Counted from the stretch's first letter, positions 48,872 to 58,335 are shown. The stretch is 64,000 nucleotides of DNA from CAVXZE01 sp963766175 (GCA_963766175.1 CAVXZE010000021.1:434001-498000), one strand, 5' to 3'. The notes: a model not told the origin generated them from the sequence alone. Numbers and translations: made by a program.

Positions 48872-50647
48872 TCAATGATGGCCACCGATCTCCGAATGGG
48901 ATTCCATCATCTTCTTGATCATTTCCAGGTATGGAGTGGATCCTGCCGGCGGGGTGAGTGAGGTGGTGCACACCGGCCGCCTCGAGAGTTCGAAACCGGT
49001 GTCCGTCTTCCTGACCACGCTCTCCTCCAGCCATTCGTCGTTGTCCGTCACCGGGTGGTCTTCACGAAAATGCACCCCCCGGCTCTCTGTTCTCCGAAGG
49101 GCGCTGGAGGTGGCGATCTCGAGGAGCTCGAGGATGTTCTCGAGCTCGATCGCGTCCAGCCACTCCTTGTTGTAGAACCTCCCTGTCGCCCTTGACTCCA
49201 GGCGCGGCAGCTCCTCTCGCTTCACGCGCTGGATCTCGGCGAGGAAGCCCTCGAGCCCCTCTCCGGTCCGGATCGGGCCGAGGTGCTTCTGGGCCATCTC
49301 CTGAACCTTCCTTCTGACAGGAGCAGGGCGCAGTCCCTGCTTTCGCTCCAGCGGCCGCTCCGCGCTGCGCTGCTTCTCGGCAAGGGATTCCGGATCCGGC
49401 ACCGGAACGTCAGCGCTCCGCGCGTACTCCGCCGCGTTTCGCCCCGCATCGGCGCCCTGGACGAGCATCTCCGTGATCGCGGAGAAGACCCGGTTGGCGC
49501 CGAAGAGCCCCAGCGTGCATTCGCCGGCCGCGAAGAGACCGGGGACCCCTGTGGCAAAGGTGTCGTCGACGACGATGCCCCCGTCGAAGTACTCGACCAC
49601 CGCACCGACTTCGAGCGGCTCGTTCTCCTGGAAACGCCGGCCGACTTCGGTCATGTCCAGCGCCTTGTACTTCCACTTCGGAAAAAGCCCCGAGCAGTAG
49701 AGATCGTACTTCTCCCACGGGATATCGCCCCGCCGGAAATGGATCCCTCCCCTGGAGAATCCCCGCCCCTCTCGAACCTCCCTGGCGGTGGCGTGCGACA
49801 CGAAGCTCTTGTTCCACTCCATGCTGGTTCCGACGCTCACCGTGTAGGGATCGTACTTGTCGAGAAAGGTCTCTCCGAGATTGTTGGTGAGCTGGTGTCC
49901 CGCCAGCATCCCAATGATGTAGGTGGCGAGGCTGCCCCGCGCATTGGGCGGCTCGAGCAGCACATTGCAGCAGAAGGTGATGAACTCCATGTTTCCGAGG
50001 GTAGCCCCGGCGCGGTGCGCGATGACCATTCCCTCGCCCGACAGATCCCGCATGCCGGTGTTGGGCCAGAAGGCCTTGTGCCAGCCGCCGGTCGCCATCA
50101 CCACCGCCTTCGCGGAAAGATGGATGAACTCGCCGCTTCGGATGTCCAGGGCGAGAGCGCCGGTGACCATCCCCCGGTGGATGACGAGATCGATCAGCAT
50201 GACATCTTCCAGCAGATCCACGCCGACCTTGCGGGCCCGCTTCAGGAGCACGTTCATCAGACCGAGCCCACTGGTGAAGATGGCCCTCTCTTCCGACACG
50301 GCGATCTTGATGCCCCAATCGATCAGCTCCTTCAGGCGGTGGGGGGCCTGGCGAACGTACTGCTCCACGAGCTTCTGATTGTTGAGGAAGAACCCCTGGG
50401 TGAGGATGTCGTTGAAGACCTTCTCCTCGCTGTCGTCGGGCGCCCCGGTGTACCCCAGCTGATTCAGGTTCCTGCCGTCCAGGGTGAAGTCGGCCCCGGC
50501 CATCGGGCTCGCGCCGCAACGCGCCAGGGGGCCCTTGCTGAGGAGCGCCACACTGGCCCTTTTCTCCCGGGCGCCGATGGCCGCACGAAAGCCGGCCCCA
50601 CCGCCGCCTACGACCAGGACATCGGTTTCGATCGTTCGCTCTGTCAT
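48872..50647 (-). CDS. Fumarate reductase/SdhA-like flavoprotein
   Basis: A 591-residue FAD protein of the SdhA/FrdA/AprA family. It has TDVLVVGGGGAGFRAAIGAR at the N-terminus, AVVMATGGWHKAFWPNTGM, DLSGEGMVIAHRAGATLGNM and the second FAD contact GVPGLFAAGECTLGLFGANR. The C-terminal helical region follows. The paired 2Fe-2S protein is shorter than a normal SdhB, and no membrane anchor is present, so this is not a respiratory complex II; it more likely oxidises or reduces a soluble metabolite. It is followed upstream by a DAO-type oxidase in the same direction, 15 bases away. Confidence 0.88.
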   Translation of the reverse strand: MTERTIETDVLVVGGGGAGFRAAIGAREKRASVALLSKGPLARCGASPMAGADFTLDGRNLNQLGYTGAPDDSEEKVFNDILTQGFFLNNQKLVEQYVRQAPHRLKELIDWGIKIAVSEERAIFTSGLGLMNVLLKRARKVGVDLLEDVMLIDLVIHRGMVTGALALDIRSGEFIHLSAKAVVMATGGWHKAFWPNTGMRDLSGEGMVIAHRAGATLGNMEFITFCCNVLLEPPNARGSLATYIIGMLAGHQLTNNLGETFLDKYDPYTVSVGTSMEWNKSFVSHATAREVREGRGFSRGGIHFRRGDIPWEKYDLYCSGLFPKWKYKALDMTEVGRRFQENEPLEVGAVVEYFDGGIVVDDTFATGVPGLFAAGECTLGLFGANRVFSAITEMLVQGADAGRNAAEYARSADVPVPDPESLAEKQRSAERPLERKQGLRPAPVRRKVQEMAQKHLGPIRTGEGLEGFLAEIQRVKREELPRLESRATGRFYNKEWLDAIELENILELLEIATSSALRRTESRGVHFREDHPVTDNDEWLEESVVRKTDTGFELSRRPVCTTSLTPPAGSTPYLEMIKKMMESHSEIGGHH

Positions 50648-50662
50648 CGAGCTTCTCTGGTT

Positions 50663-51955
50663 TCAGCCGATCACGGTGCTGGTGCTGGAGAGCGCGGTGC
50701 GGAGGCGAGAGAGAAAGCGGGTGTCGACGGCGATGCCGATCCGCGGCAGGATGAGCCGGTAGGGCTCGGCGTCGATGTCGGCGCCGCCCTCGCAGGTCTC
50801 GATGATCTCGGCCATCAGGCGGCCCAGCACCGGGGCCGTCTTGAACGACGAGCCACTGGTCCCGATGCAGACGTAGTAACCGGGGAGATCGGTCTTGTCG
50901 GCAATGGGGTACCAATCCTCGACAGTGACGTCGTAGAGACTTGCCACGCCGCGGGCCGGGCCGAGCTGAAGCTCGGGGATGCGCTTCATCAGCCTCAGGC
51001 ACTGCCGTTGGCGATAGGGCTCCGTCACCGTCTCGTCGTAGTCATCCGGATCGCCCACCCACTCGAACTCGTCACACTCGGGATCGGTCGTACCCACGAT
51101 CAGCGCGCGCCCGCGCGCTTCGGGGCGCGTGTAGACGCCGCTGTCCAGATCGCCGATCACGGGCAGTGGATTTTGCTGGCTCTCTTCATCGAACAGCGGG
51201 TTGTGCATCTGATGCACCTCCCGCCGTAGCGCTCGCGTCTCCAGCGGCAGATCCACTCCCGCCATCCGGTTGAGGATCGACGAATGCGGCCCCCCGGCGT
51301 TGACCACGACGTCGCTCTCCAGCGGCTCGCCTTCCTTGAACTCCAGACGGAACCGCGCGCCCTCCTTCTGGATCGCGACGACTTCGCGCCTGAGCAGGAA
51401 GGTCACGCCGTCACGCTCCGCGGCGCTGCGCAGGTTCTGGGTCGCCAACCCGGGGTAGACGACATAACCACCGTCCTTCTCGAAGAAGGCGCCCCCGATG
51501 CGCCGCCCGGTCGGCTCGAAGAAGCTCGGGGACTCGGGAGAAGTGGTCGGGTGATGAGAAGAGATCTCGAGGAAGGGGAAGTGCCTGGCGACATCATCCG
51601 CCGAAAGCACCTCGACCTCGATGCCGACCCTCTTCATCTCGGCAGCGGTCTCGCTGGCGGCGTCGTCCAGCTCCGGCAGGATGAAGAGCACACCGGGCTG
51701 CTCGAACACCGCCAGATCGTCGTCGATGGGACCCAGATAGTCGGCCCACTCGGCCCAGATCTTGGCGCCCTCGTGGGCCATCGCGATCATGCCCGGCTGC
51801 GAGTAGAACCGTCGGACGATTCCGCACGACGCCGAGGTCGTTCCGTGGCCCACCGCTCCCAGCCTGTCGATCACGGTGACCTCGAATCCGCGACGCCGGG
51901 CCTCCAGGGCGATCGCGCAGCCGATCACGCCGCCACCGATGATTGCTACCCTCAT
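50663..51955 (-). CDS. DAO-family FAD-dependent amine/amino-acid oxidoreductase
   Basis: A 430-residue flavoenzyme of the D-amino-acid oxidase/sarcosine oxidase family. MRVAIIGGGVIGCAIALEAR is the FAD fold, then DRLGAVGHGTTSASCGIVRR, where related enzymes hold the flavin. VVVNAGGPHSSILNRM and GYYVCIGTSGSSFKTAPVLG are also family motifs. ATG 51955 is taken; the open frame runs on to 53086, but only as antisense to the next gene. It forms a unit with the SdhA-like protein and is divergent from the ornithine cyclodeaminase-like gene. Likely substrates are cyclic or N-methylated amino acids (inference). Confidence 0.89.
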   Translation of the reverse strand: MRVAIIGGGVIGCAIALEARRRGFEVTVIDRLGAVGHGTTSASCGIVRRFYSQPGMIAMAHEGAKIWAEWADYLGPIDDDLAVFEQPGVLFILPELDDAASETAAEMKRVGIEVEVLSADDVARHFPFLEISSHHPTTSPESPSFFEPTGRRIGGAFFEKDGGYVVYPGLATQNLRSAAERDGVTFLLRREVVAIQKEGARFRLEFKEGEPLESDVVVNAGGPHSSILNRMAGVDLPLETRALRREVHQMHNPLFDEESQQNPLPVIGDLDSGVYTRPEARGRALIVGTTDPECDEFEWVGDPDDYDETVTEPYRQRQCLRLMKRIPELQLGPARGVASLYDVTVEDWYPIADKTDLPGYYVCIGTSGSSFKTAPVLGRLMAEIIETCEGGADIDAEPYRLILPRIGIAVDTRFLSRLRTALSSTSTVIG

Positions 51956-52072
51956 GACCCTGATCTTTACCCGAACTGCACGGCGCAACAAGGGCCACCC
52001 GGTTGGGATTCTGCCCGCTTGGCCTCTGCAATTTTCTCGGGCTCGAATCGTAAGACAGTCAAAGGGCTCTTC

Positions 52073-53062
52073 ATGAAGAACCGGAAGATCCGCTTCTTGT
52101 CGGCTGAGGATCTCGAGAAGTCCATCTCCATGGCCGAGGCGATTCGAGCCGTGAAGGAAGCCTTCCTCCAGCTCTCGAACGGCCAGGCGATCGTGCCCTT
52201 GCGGACACCCATGCCGCTGGCCGATCGAGATGGAAGGGCGCTCTTCATGCCGGTCTATCTGCCGGAATCCGAGCAGATCGGACTCAAGGCGGTGAGCGTC
52301 TTCGCAGAGAACCCCCAGAAGGGACTGCCGATGATCCACGCGCTGTTTCTGATCATGGACGGCCGAGACGGGCGCCCCCTGGCGGTGATGGATGGGGAAT
52401 ACCTGACCGCGTTGCGCACGGGAGCGGCCAGCGGCCTGGCCACCGACCTGCTCGCACGCAGGGGAGCCCGTACGGTTGCCGTCATTGGCGCCGGAGTCCA
52501 GGGAAGAACCCAGCTGGAGGCGGTCTGCGCAGTGAGACCGATCGAAAGGGCCTATGCCATCGACCTCGACCGGGACAAAGCCGAGGCCTTCGCCCGGGAG
52601 ATGAGCGATCAGCTGGCCATACCCGTGGCGGCAGTCAAAGAGGAGCAGGCGCTGCCAGACTGCGACGTTCTCTGCACGGCCACCCCTGCAACCCGCCCGG
52701 TGTTCTCGGATCGGCTCCTGAAATCGGGCGTGCACGTCAACGCGGTGGGCTCCTATCAGCCGGAGATGTGTGAGATTCCCCCGGAAACCGTCGTCCGGGC
52801 CCGGGTGATCGTGGATTCGCGGGCCGCCTGCATGGCGGAGGCAGGAGACCTGATCCAACCCATCGAGGCGGGCCTGATCGGCGAGAGCCACATCCTCGGG
52901 GAAATTGGAGAGATCGCGGCGGGCACCAGCGAAGGCAGGACCTCCGAAGACCAGATCACCCTGTTCAAGTCCGTGGGCAACGCGGTGCAGGATCTCTCCA
53001 CTGCGAGCCGCGCACTCGTCCGTGCGGAGCAGCTCGGTCTGGGTGTCGAGGTTTCTCTTTGA
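52073..53062 (+). CDS. Ornithine cyclodeaminase/mu-crystallin family protein
   Basis: A 329-residue NAD(P)-binding protein of the OCD/mu-crystallin family. It shows FMPVYLPESEQIGLKAVSVF, DGEYLTALRTGAASGLATDL and VAVIGAGVQGRTQLEAV (nucleotide-binding motif), followed by HVNAVGSYQPEMCEI. Members make proline from ornithine, reduce cyclic imino acids, or act as alanine dehydrogenases. Together with the DAO oxidase next door, a route for cyclic imino acids is likely. AAAGGG is upstream of ATG 52073; the longer open frame covers the divergent gene. The O-methyltransferase-like gene follows after 40 bases. Confidence 0.9.
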   Translation: MKNRKIRFLSAEDLEKSISMAEAIRAVKEAFLQLSNGQAIVPLRTPMPLADRDGRALFMPVYLPESEQIGLKAVSVFAENPQKGLPMIHALFLIMDGRDGRPLAVMDGEYLTALRTGAASGLATDLLARRGARTVAVIGAGVQGRTQLEAVCAVRPIERAYAIDLDRDKAEAFAREMSDQLAIPVAAVKEEQALPDCDVLCTATPATRPVFSDRLLKSGVHVNAVGSYQPEMCEIPPETVVRARVIVDSRAACMAEAGDLIQPIEAGLIGESHILGEIGEIAAGTSEGRTSEDQITLFKSVGNAVQDLSTASRALVRAEQLGLGVEVSL

Positions 53063-53102
53063 TCCCGGAACGGACCACGATTCCACTCAGGAGGGAGCAA
53101 CG

Positions 53103-53795
53103 ATGATGGCGAAGCGCATTCTGGTCATCGCGGTCGCGGCCGCGTTCTTGGGATGTGTATCGGTCGAGAGCTCACCGATCGCCAAGGACGACGAAGAAAA
53201 GCAGATCCTGGAGGTTCTCGAGGAAATGGCCGAGAGCGAAGGCGGAGGCATGCGCAACGTCTCGCCAGAGGACGGGCGACTGCTGCGAGTGCTCACCGAG
53301 GCAGCGGACGCGAAACACGTGGTGGAGATCGGGACATCCAACGGGTACTCGGGGATCTGGTTCTGTCTGGCCCTGCGGACCACGGGCGGCAAGCTGACGA
53401 CCCACGAGATCGACGCCGGGCGGGCAGCGCTCGCCCGGGAGAACTTCGAGCGGGCCGGTGTGGATCGGATGGTCACGCTGGTCGAAGGTGATGCCCACCA
53501 GGAGGTCACGAAGCTGCAGGGACCGATCGACATTCTTTTTCTGGACGCGGACAAATCCGGTTACATCGACTACCTCGACAAACTGCTACCACTGGTGCGG
53601 CCCGGGGGGTTGGTCGTAGCTCACAACATGCAGCAGAACATGGCCGACCCGAAGTACCTGGAAGCCATCACGACGAACCCGGACCTGGAAACGATCTTCC
53701 TGCACAAGAGTCTTTTCGGGGGCGTCGGTGTAACGATGAAGAAGAGGCCCCAGCGATCGCCGGGCGGCGAGGCCGTATCTGCAATCAGTCCCTGA
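53103..53795 (+). CDS. O-methyltransferase-like protein with lipoprotein signal
   Basis: A 230-residue protein of the catechol/caffeoyl-CoA O-methyltransferase type. The fold is seen in KHVVEIGTSNGYSGIWFCLA (SAM motif I), EGDAHQEVTKLQGPIDILFLDADKSGY and LPLVRPGGLVVAHNM. The N-terminus MMAKRILVIAVAAAFLGCVS ends in a good lipobox (FLGC), so lipidation at Cys18 is predicted. This is the second SAM enzyme in the window with such a signal, and its own export would need SAM outside the cytoplasm. AGGAGGGAG precedes the start. The acidic linker after the lipobox (about 25-50) resembles a tether. Confidence 0.84.
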   Translation: MMAKRILVIAVAAAFLGCVSVESSPIAKDDEEKQILEVLEEMAESEGGGMRNVSPEDGRLLRVLTEAADAKHVVEIGTSNGYSGIWFCLALRTTGGKLTTHEIDAGRAALARENFERAGVDRMVTLVEGDAHQEVTKLQGPIDILFLDADKSGYIDYLDKLLPLVRPGGLVVAHNMQQNMADPKYLEAITTNPDLETIFLHKSLFGGVGVTMKKRPQRSPGGEAVSAISP

Positions 53796-53833
53796 CGTTC
53801 GCGTCACGGGCGTAGGAGAGGCTATAACCGGGC

Positions 53834-55114
53834 ATGCGTCGGCGGCTCGGCTTGACCAGCGCGGCGGCCCTGGTGGTCGCCAACATGATCGGCGCGGGGG
53901 TGTTCACCACCTCGGGCTTTGCGCTCGCGGACCTGGGGCGGCCGGAGACCGTGCTCCTGGCATGGGGGATCGGCGGCCTGATGGCCCTGTGCGGAGCGCT
54001 GAGCTACGGCGCGCTCGCCCGTCGCATTCCGGAATCGGGTGGGGAGTACACCTTCCTCTCCAAGACCGTGCACCCTCTCGCCGGCTTCCTGGCGGGCTGG
54101 GTCTCGCTCCTGGTCGGCTTCACCGCGCCGATCGCCGCCGCAGCGCTCGGCCTGCAGGCCTACCTGGCGGACTCATTCGGGATGACCGGCAGACCCGAGT
54201 GGATCGGCACCACCGCCATCTTGATTGCAGGACTGATGCACGGCCTGCAGCTCCGGACCGGTGTGGTGCTCCAGAACACTGCTGTCGGGCTGAAGCTGGC
54301 ACTGATTGGCGGGTTCGTGCTGCTGGGCGCGCTGCGAATCCCTTCGCACGCCGACTCCACCCTCCTCCCAGGAGCCGGCTTCGAGCTCGGCGCCTTTGCC
54401 GTCACCCTGGTCTGGATCTCCTTCGCCTATTCGGGATGGAACGCCGCGGTCTACATCGCCGGAGAGGTGCGCGAGCCCGAACGCAACCTGCACCGCTCCC
54501 TCTGGCTCGGCACGGGTGTGGTCACGCTCATCTATCTCGCCCTGAACGCGGTCTTCCTCTACTCGGCACCCGCTCCGGCACTCGCCGGCAAGGCGGAGAT
54601 CGGTGCCATCGCGGCAGAAGCGCTCGGGGGGACCGCGCTGCGCCAGGCGATCTCTGTGCTGGTAGCCCTGGCGCTCTTCACCTCGATCTCGTCGATGGTG
54701 ATGGCCGGTCCGCGGGTCTATGCGCGGATGGCGGAGGACGGCTTGTTCCCGCGGCGGCTCGGTGGGGGCAAGGAGGTCCCGAGGGCGGCCGTGGCGCTGC
54801 AGGTGGGCCTGGCAGTGCTGGTGGCTTGGTTCAGCGGCCTCAGGGAGTTGCTCGGCTACATCGGATTCACGCTGGGCATCTCGGCGGCCGCGACCATCGG
54901 AGGACTGATTGCACTACGTCGCCGCGAAGGGCCTCTGCGCGTGCCTGTGCCCGGCTATCCCTGGGTCCCCGGGCTCTTCATCCTCACCACGCTGTCGGCG
55001 GCGGGCTTCATGGCGGCGCGTCAACCACTCGAGGCGGGGCTGGGCTTGCTCACCGTCTGCCTGGGCGTCCCGGTCTACTGGCTGATGCGCAAAACCTCGG
55101 GCCACGCGGGCTGA
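53834..55114 (+). CDS. APC-superfamily amino acid permease
   Basis: A 426-residue membrane protein with about 12 helices. LTSAAALVVANMIGAGVFTT is helix 1 of the APC fold, with the unwound GAG segment that binds the amino group, and EYTFLSKTVHPLAGFLAGW is in helix 3. It probably imports an amino acid or amine. Its position after the OCD and O-methyltransferase-like genes suggests it supplies substrate to that pathway. The start is ATG 53834. It converges with the SDR gene, 24 bases apart. Confidence 0.9.
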   Translation: MRRRLGLTSAAALVVANMIGAGVFTTSGFALADLGRPETVLLAWGIGGLMALCGALSYGALARRIPESGGEYTFLSKTVHPLAGFLAGWVSLLVGFTAPIAAAALGLQAYLADSFGMTGRPEWIGTTAILIAGLMHGLQLRTGVVLQNTAVGLKLALIGGFVLLGALRIPSHADSTLLPGAGFELGAFAVTLVWISFAYSGWNAAVYIAGEVREPERNLHRSLWLGTGVVTLIYLALNAVFLYSAPAPALAGKAEIGAIAAEALGGTALRQAISVLVALALFTSISSMVMAGPRVYARMAEDGLFPRRLGGGKEVPRAAVALQVGLAVLVAWFSGLRELLGYIGFTLGISAAATIGGLIALRRREGPLRVPVPGYPWVPGLFILTTLSAAGFMAARQPLEAGLGLLTVCLGVPVYWLMRKTSGHAG

Positions 55115-55138
55115 CGACTGCGGGACACGGGGAGGCGT

Positions 55139-55906
55139 TCAAAAGAGGAAGCCCCAATCGGCGTTGCAGAGATATCCGCCGCTGACGTCGAGTGTGGCCC
55201 CGTTGATGTACGAGGCCTTCTCGGAGCTGAGGAAGAGCACGGCGTGGGCGATGTCGGCCGGAGTGCCGATCCGCCCGGCGGGGATCCGGGGCAGGACCTT
55301 CTCGTAGACCTTCTCGATGGTGGCCTCATCGAATCCCGCACGGCTGAAGATCGGTGTCGCCACCCAGCCCGGCACGATGGTGTTGGCCCGGATCCCCGGA
55401 AGATCCCGGACCAGGTGTCGCGTGAACTTGAGCAGTGCCGCCTTCGCGGTCGAGTAGAGGAAGTGGTGCTGGGTGTGCTCGACCTTCGCTGCCGTGGAAG
55501 AGACATTCAAGATCGAGGCGTTGGAGGATTTCCGAAGCAGTGGAATGCAGTGCTTCACCATCAGCATGGGACCCTTGACGTTGAGCTGATAGTGAAAGTC
55601 GAAATCCGCCTCCTGCATGGTCTCGATGCCCACCAGGGTTCCGCCGCCGGCGTTGTTGAACAGGGTATCCAGCTTTCCGTGAGCCTCACCGACGAAATCG
55701 GCCAGTGCGGCGACCTGATCCTCCTGCGTGATGTCGCAAGGCCTGGGAAAGAAGCGCTCGCCCAGCGTCTCTCCGGCTTTGGCCAGCGACGCTTCGTCCA
55801 GATCGGCGCCAACCACGATGGCTCCTTCCTCCAGAAACAACCTGGCGCTCTCAAGGCCGATTCCCGACGCAGCCCCAGTGATCAAGACGACGTGTCCTTC
55901 GAACAT
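55139..55906 (-). CDS. Short-chain dehydrogenase/reductase
   Basis: A 255-residue SDR. The NAD motif is VLITGAASGIGLESARL, NNAGGG stabilises the sheet, and the catalytic set is Ser in NVSSTAAKVE and Tyr/Lys in FLYSTAKAAL. GADLDE after the second strand suggests NAD rather than NADP. The C-terminal ISRAGF to GGYLCNADWGFLF has no obvious specificity mark. ATG 55906 is used; longer frames upstream belong to the GFA-like gene on the same strand. The reaction is oxidation or reduction of an unknown alcohol. Confidence 0.9.
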   Translation of the reverse strand: MFEGHVVLITGAASGIGLESARLFLEEGAIVVGADLDEASLAKAGETLGERFFPRPCDITQEDQVAALADFVGEAHGKLDTLFNNAGGGTLVGIETMQEADFDFHYQLNVKGPMLMVKHCIPLLRKSSNASILNVSSTAAKVEHTQHHFLYSTAKAALLKFTRHLVRDLPGIRANTIVPGWVATPIFSRAGFDEATIEKVYEKVLPRIPAGRIGTPADIAHAVLFLSSEKASYINGATLDVSGGYLCNADWGFLF

Positions 55907-55914
55907 GATTCCCC

Positions 55915-56451
55915 TCAGCGCGGGTCGCCTTCGCCTTCCTTCCAGAGGGCGGAGCTCCCCTTGTGTCCCAGAAACTTCGGCCGGCCATCGTCGATATCGA
56001 TGACCCGGGCACCGTAGAAGATGTGACAGGTGGGGGCAAAGGCCGGCGGGACGCGCGGTGGAAAGCCGAAATCGAAGAGCGGCCCGAAGGCCATGAACAT
56101 GCGCCGGCCTTCGTCGGCAATCGGCGACCGGCACCTCCGGCAGCTGAGCTTGCACGGCAGTCTGTGGTCCGATGTCTGGCTCTCGGCGTGGTAGAAGTGG
56201 AGATCGTCGATGCCACCGACGAAACGCACGTCGGACTTCTGGAAAATGACCGCCCACTGAAAGGGCGCGCCGTGCAAGGTCTGACACTGGAGACAGTGGC
56301 AGATCTTCGAATCGACCGGGTCGGCACCCACCTCGAAGACCACCGCACCACAGAAGCACTGGGCGCGGTACCTCGGCGAGAACGATGCGTCGCTGGCGTA
56401 GGGAGGCGCGAACTTCCAGCTGTGGTCCTCTCTCACCATGCGCCCGAGCAT
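55915..56451 (-). CDS. GFA/CENP-V-fold zinc protein
   Basis: A 178-residue protein of the glutathione-dependent formaldehyde-activating (GFA) fold. The zinc sites show as CFCGAVVFEV, ICHCLQCQTLHGAPFQWAVIF and LSCRRCRSPIADEG. The domain is slightly longer than usual, with an extension after residue 115. Family members act on thiohemiacetals or have no known activity. It lies 8 bases upstream of the SDR on the same strand and is probably in one operon with it. Confidence 0.82.
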   Translation of the reverse strand: MLGRMVREDHSWKFAPPYASDASFSPRYRAQCFCGAVVFEVGADPVDSKICHCLQCQTLHGAPFQWAVIFQKSDVRFVGGIDDLHFYHAESQTSDHRLPCKLSCRRCRSPIADEGRRMFMAFGPLFDFGFPPRVPPAFAPTCHIFYGARVIDIDDGRPKFLGHKGSSALWKEGEGDPR

Positions 56452-56463
56452 ACCATCCCCCCC

Positions 56464-56700
56464 CTAGCCGATCCGCCAGGCGCCGATTGCGAGCATCGGA
56501 AGTCCGATCACGATCACGAAGAAGCCTTCGATCACGCAGCCCGTCTCCGCCCGGGCCGGTCAGCTCCGTTCCGGCGCCGACTGGCAGGATGAACAGTGTG
56601 CGCTCTTCACTGCCCTCGTCGCCTTCGATGCTCACGTCCACCATGGCACCGGCGTTGAAGAGCGAGAGCGCCGACACCGTGAGGGTCGCCTACGCGGAGC
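56464..56700 (-). pseudogene. Possible remnant of a membrane-protein gene with a frameshift
   Basis: On the - strand one frame gives TVSALSLFNAGAMVDVSIEG and then TLFILPVGAGTELTGP. The next frame gives ETGCVIEGFFVIVIGLPMLA and ends at TAG (56466-56464). Both parts read like protein, the second like a C-terminal membrane helix, but they lie in different frames and no start is seen. I take it as an eroded gene; its identity is unknown. The rest of 56701-56868 shows nothing I can name. Confidence 0.28.
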
Positions 56701-56868
56701 CGCGTCCCCGGATTTTCCAGTGTGCGGGGCGACGCCTCGGATCCCCGAAGGCACTCGTTCTTCCCTTTTGCCCCCGGAGTCTTCAGCGTCCTGATTGTCG
56801 GACTTTCGGGAAAGTCCATGTCCAGGGCTCGCAGCTGGCCCGCCCTGCTGGGATCGTGTCGACGAGAA

Positions 56869-58152
56869 TCAGTTCGGCCGCTCCCGGGCCCTCTCCGCGG
56901 AGAAGTAAGCGGCGGGGGAGTCCGCAGAGAGGGCCGCGGGAAGCTTCACCCGGAAGGTGCTTCCCCTTCCGACGGCGCTCGACACCTCGATCTGCCCGCC
57001 CATGCTCTTCACGATGCCATGGGCGATCGAGAGGCCGAGACCGGTACGCGCTCCAAACGCCTTGGTCGTGTAGAACGGCTCGAAGATCCGGTCGCCGACC
57101 TCGGGCGGGATCCCGCGTCCTGTATCCCGGACCTCGATGACCGTGGAGCCGTCTATGCCGGTCCAGGTGGCGAGGCCGATCTCGTTCTGCTCGCTCTGGT
57201 CCTCGGGAATCGACTCGACTGCGTTGGTGAGAAGGTTGAAGAGCACGCGAACCAGGCCGGAGGCATCGCCCCGGACCCACGGGACCCCGTCGTACTGCGT
57301 CACCAGGCGTGCCCGGCGCCGGATCCCGCTCGCGGTGAGGTTCAGGGCCGACTCCAGGACGGGACGAAGATCGAATGCGACGGCTTCCCCGTTCGGTTTG
57401 GACGACAAGGTGAGCAGGTCGATCACCAGATTGCGAATGCGAGCGGATCCCTCCTTGGCGTGGGCCAGCGCCTCCTGGATCTCGGCGAGCATCTGGGAGA
57501 GCGAGATGGAGGAATCGGCGCCTTCGCGCTGCTCGCTGGCCGCGTGCTCCGGAGCGCGCACCCGCTCGAGCTCCCCGAGGACGAAGCTCAAGTTGCCCAT
57601 CACGTATGCCAGGGGATTGTTCACTTCATGGGCCACGCCAGCCGCCAGTGCGTGGACCGAGGAGGCGTGGTCGGCGGCGGCGACGAGTGATCTCGCCCGC
57701 TTCAGCTCGTCGGCGTCCACGATGGAGCTTACGGTGAAAGAGCCGTCCCGCGTCTCGATCGGGTTGAGGCCGATTTCCACCGCGACCTCGGTGCCGTCCT
57801 TGCGAAGGAAGTAGATGCCCGGCTCCGAGAACAACCGACGCATTCGGGGCCTTGCCTGGTAGCCCTCACGGAGCTTCAGGTGCCGCTCGCGAAACCGCTC
57901 GGGAACCAGGATCTCGATCGATTGCCCCAGCAGCTCCTCCCGGCGGTATCCGGAGAGGTCCTCCGTCGCCGGATTGACCAGTACGATCCTGCCCGCCTCG
58001 TCGGTCATCAGGATCGCGACCGGGGAAGCCTCGACCGCCGCGGCGTAGAGGGAATCCTTCCCGTTCGGGCCGTCCGCGCCATCTGCGTGACAAGACGGCT
58101 GCGTCAGGCTTGCCGTCGCCCGGCGAGATCGTTCGCGTCGATGGTGCTGCAT
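56869..58152 (-). CDS. PAS-domain sensor histidine kinase
   Basis: A 427-residue signalling kinase without membrane helices. A PAS domain (about 45-165) begins at YAAAVEASPVAILMTDEAGR and contains EELLGQSIEILVPERFRERH. The phospho-acceptor region is HALAAGVAHEVNNPLAYVMG. The ATPase domain has LFNLLTNAVESIPED (N box), EVRDTGRGIPPEVGDRIFEP (G1) and RTGLGLSIAHGIVKSMGG (G2). The H-box style is like the NtrB/HWE-free 'HEVNNPL' class. ATG 58152 has GGAGG 5 bases before it. No response regulator is adjacent, so it is an orphan. Confidence 0.9.
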   Translation of the reverse strand: MQHHRRERSRRATASLTQPSCHADGADGPNGKDSLYAAAVEASPVAILMTDEAGRIVLVNPATEDLSGYRREELLGQSIEILVPERFRERHLKLREGYQARPRMRRLFSEPGIYFLRKDGTEVAVEIGLNPIETRDGSFTVSSIVDADELKRARSLVAAADHASSVHALAAGVAHEVNNPLAYVMGNLSFVLGELERVRAPEHAASEQREGADSSISLSQMLAEIQEALAHAKEGSARIRNLVIDLLTLSSKPNGEAVAFDLRPVLESALNLTASGIRRRARLVTQYDGVPWVRGDASGLVRVLFNLLTNAVESIPEDQSEQNEIGLATWTGIDGSTVIEVRDTGRGIPPEVGDRIFEPFYTTKAFGARTGLGLSIAHGIVKSMGGQIEVSSAVGRGSTFRVKLPAALSADSPAAYFSAERARERPN

Positions 58153-58335
58153 GGGGACCTCCGGAGACCATGGCGATCTCGTTTCGCCCGCCCGATTCAA
58201 CCTCATCGTGGACAGATGTGTCAGTGATTCCGCTCACGAGTCCGTATCTAGATGCCCTGGCGCCCGGTGATATGCCTGCAGTCAGGTTGTTCGAGGAAGG
58301 CGAAAGAAGATGGCGTTCAGCCGCTGTCACTGAGG

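Noticed and set aside
49283..51229. 648-codon + strand frame opposite the two flavoenzymes
   Set aside because: No motif, and both real genes on the - strand are complete.
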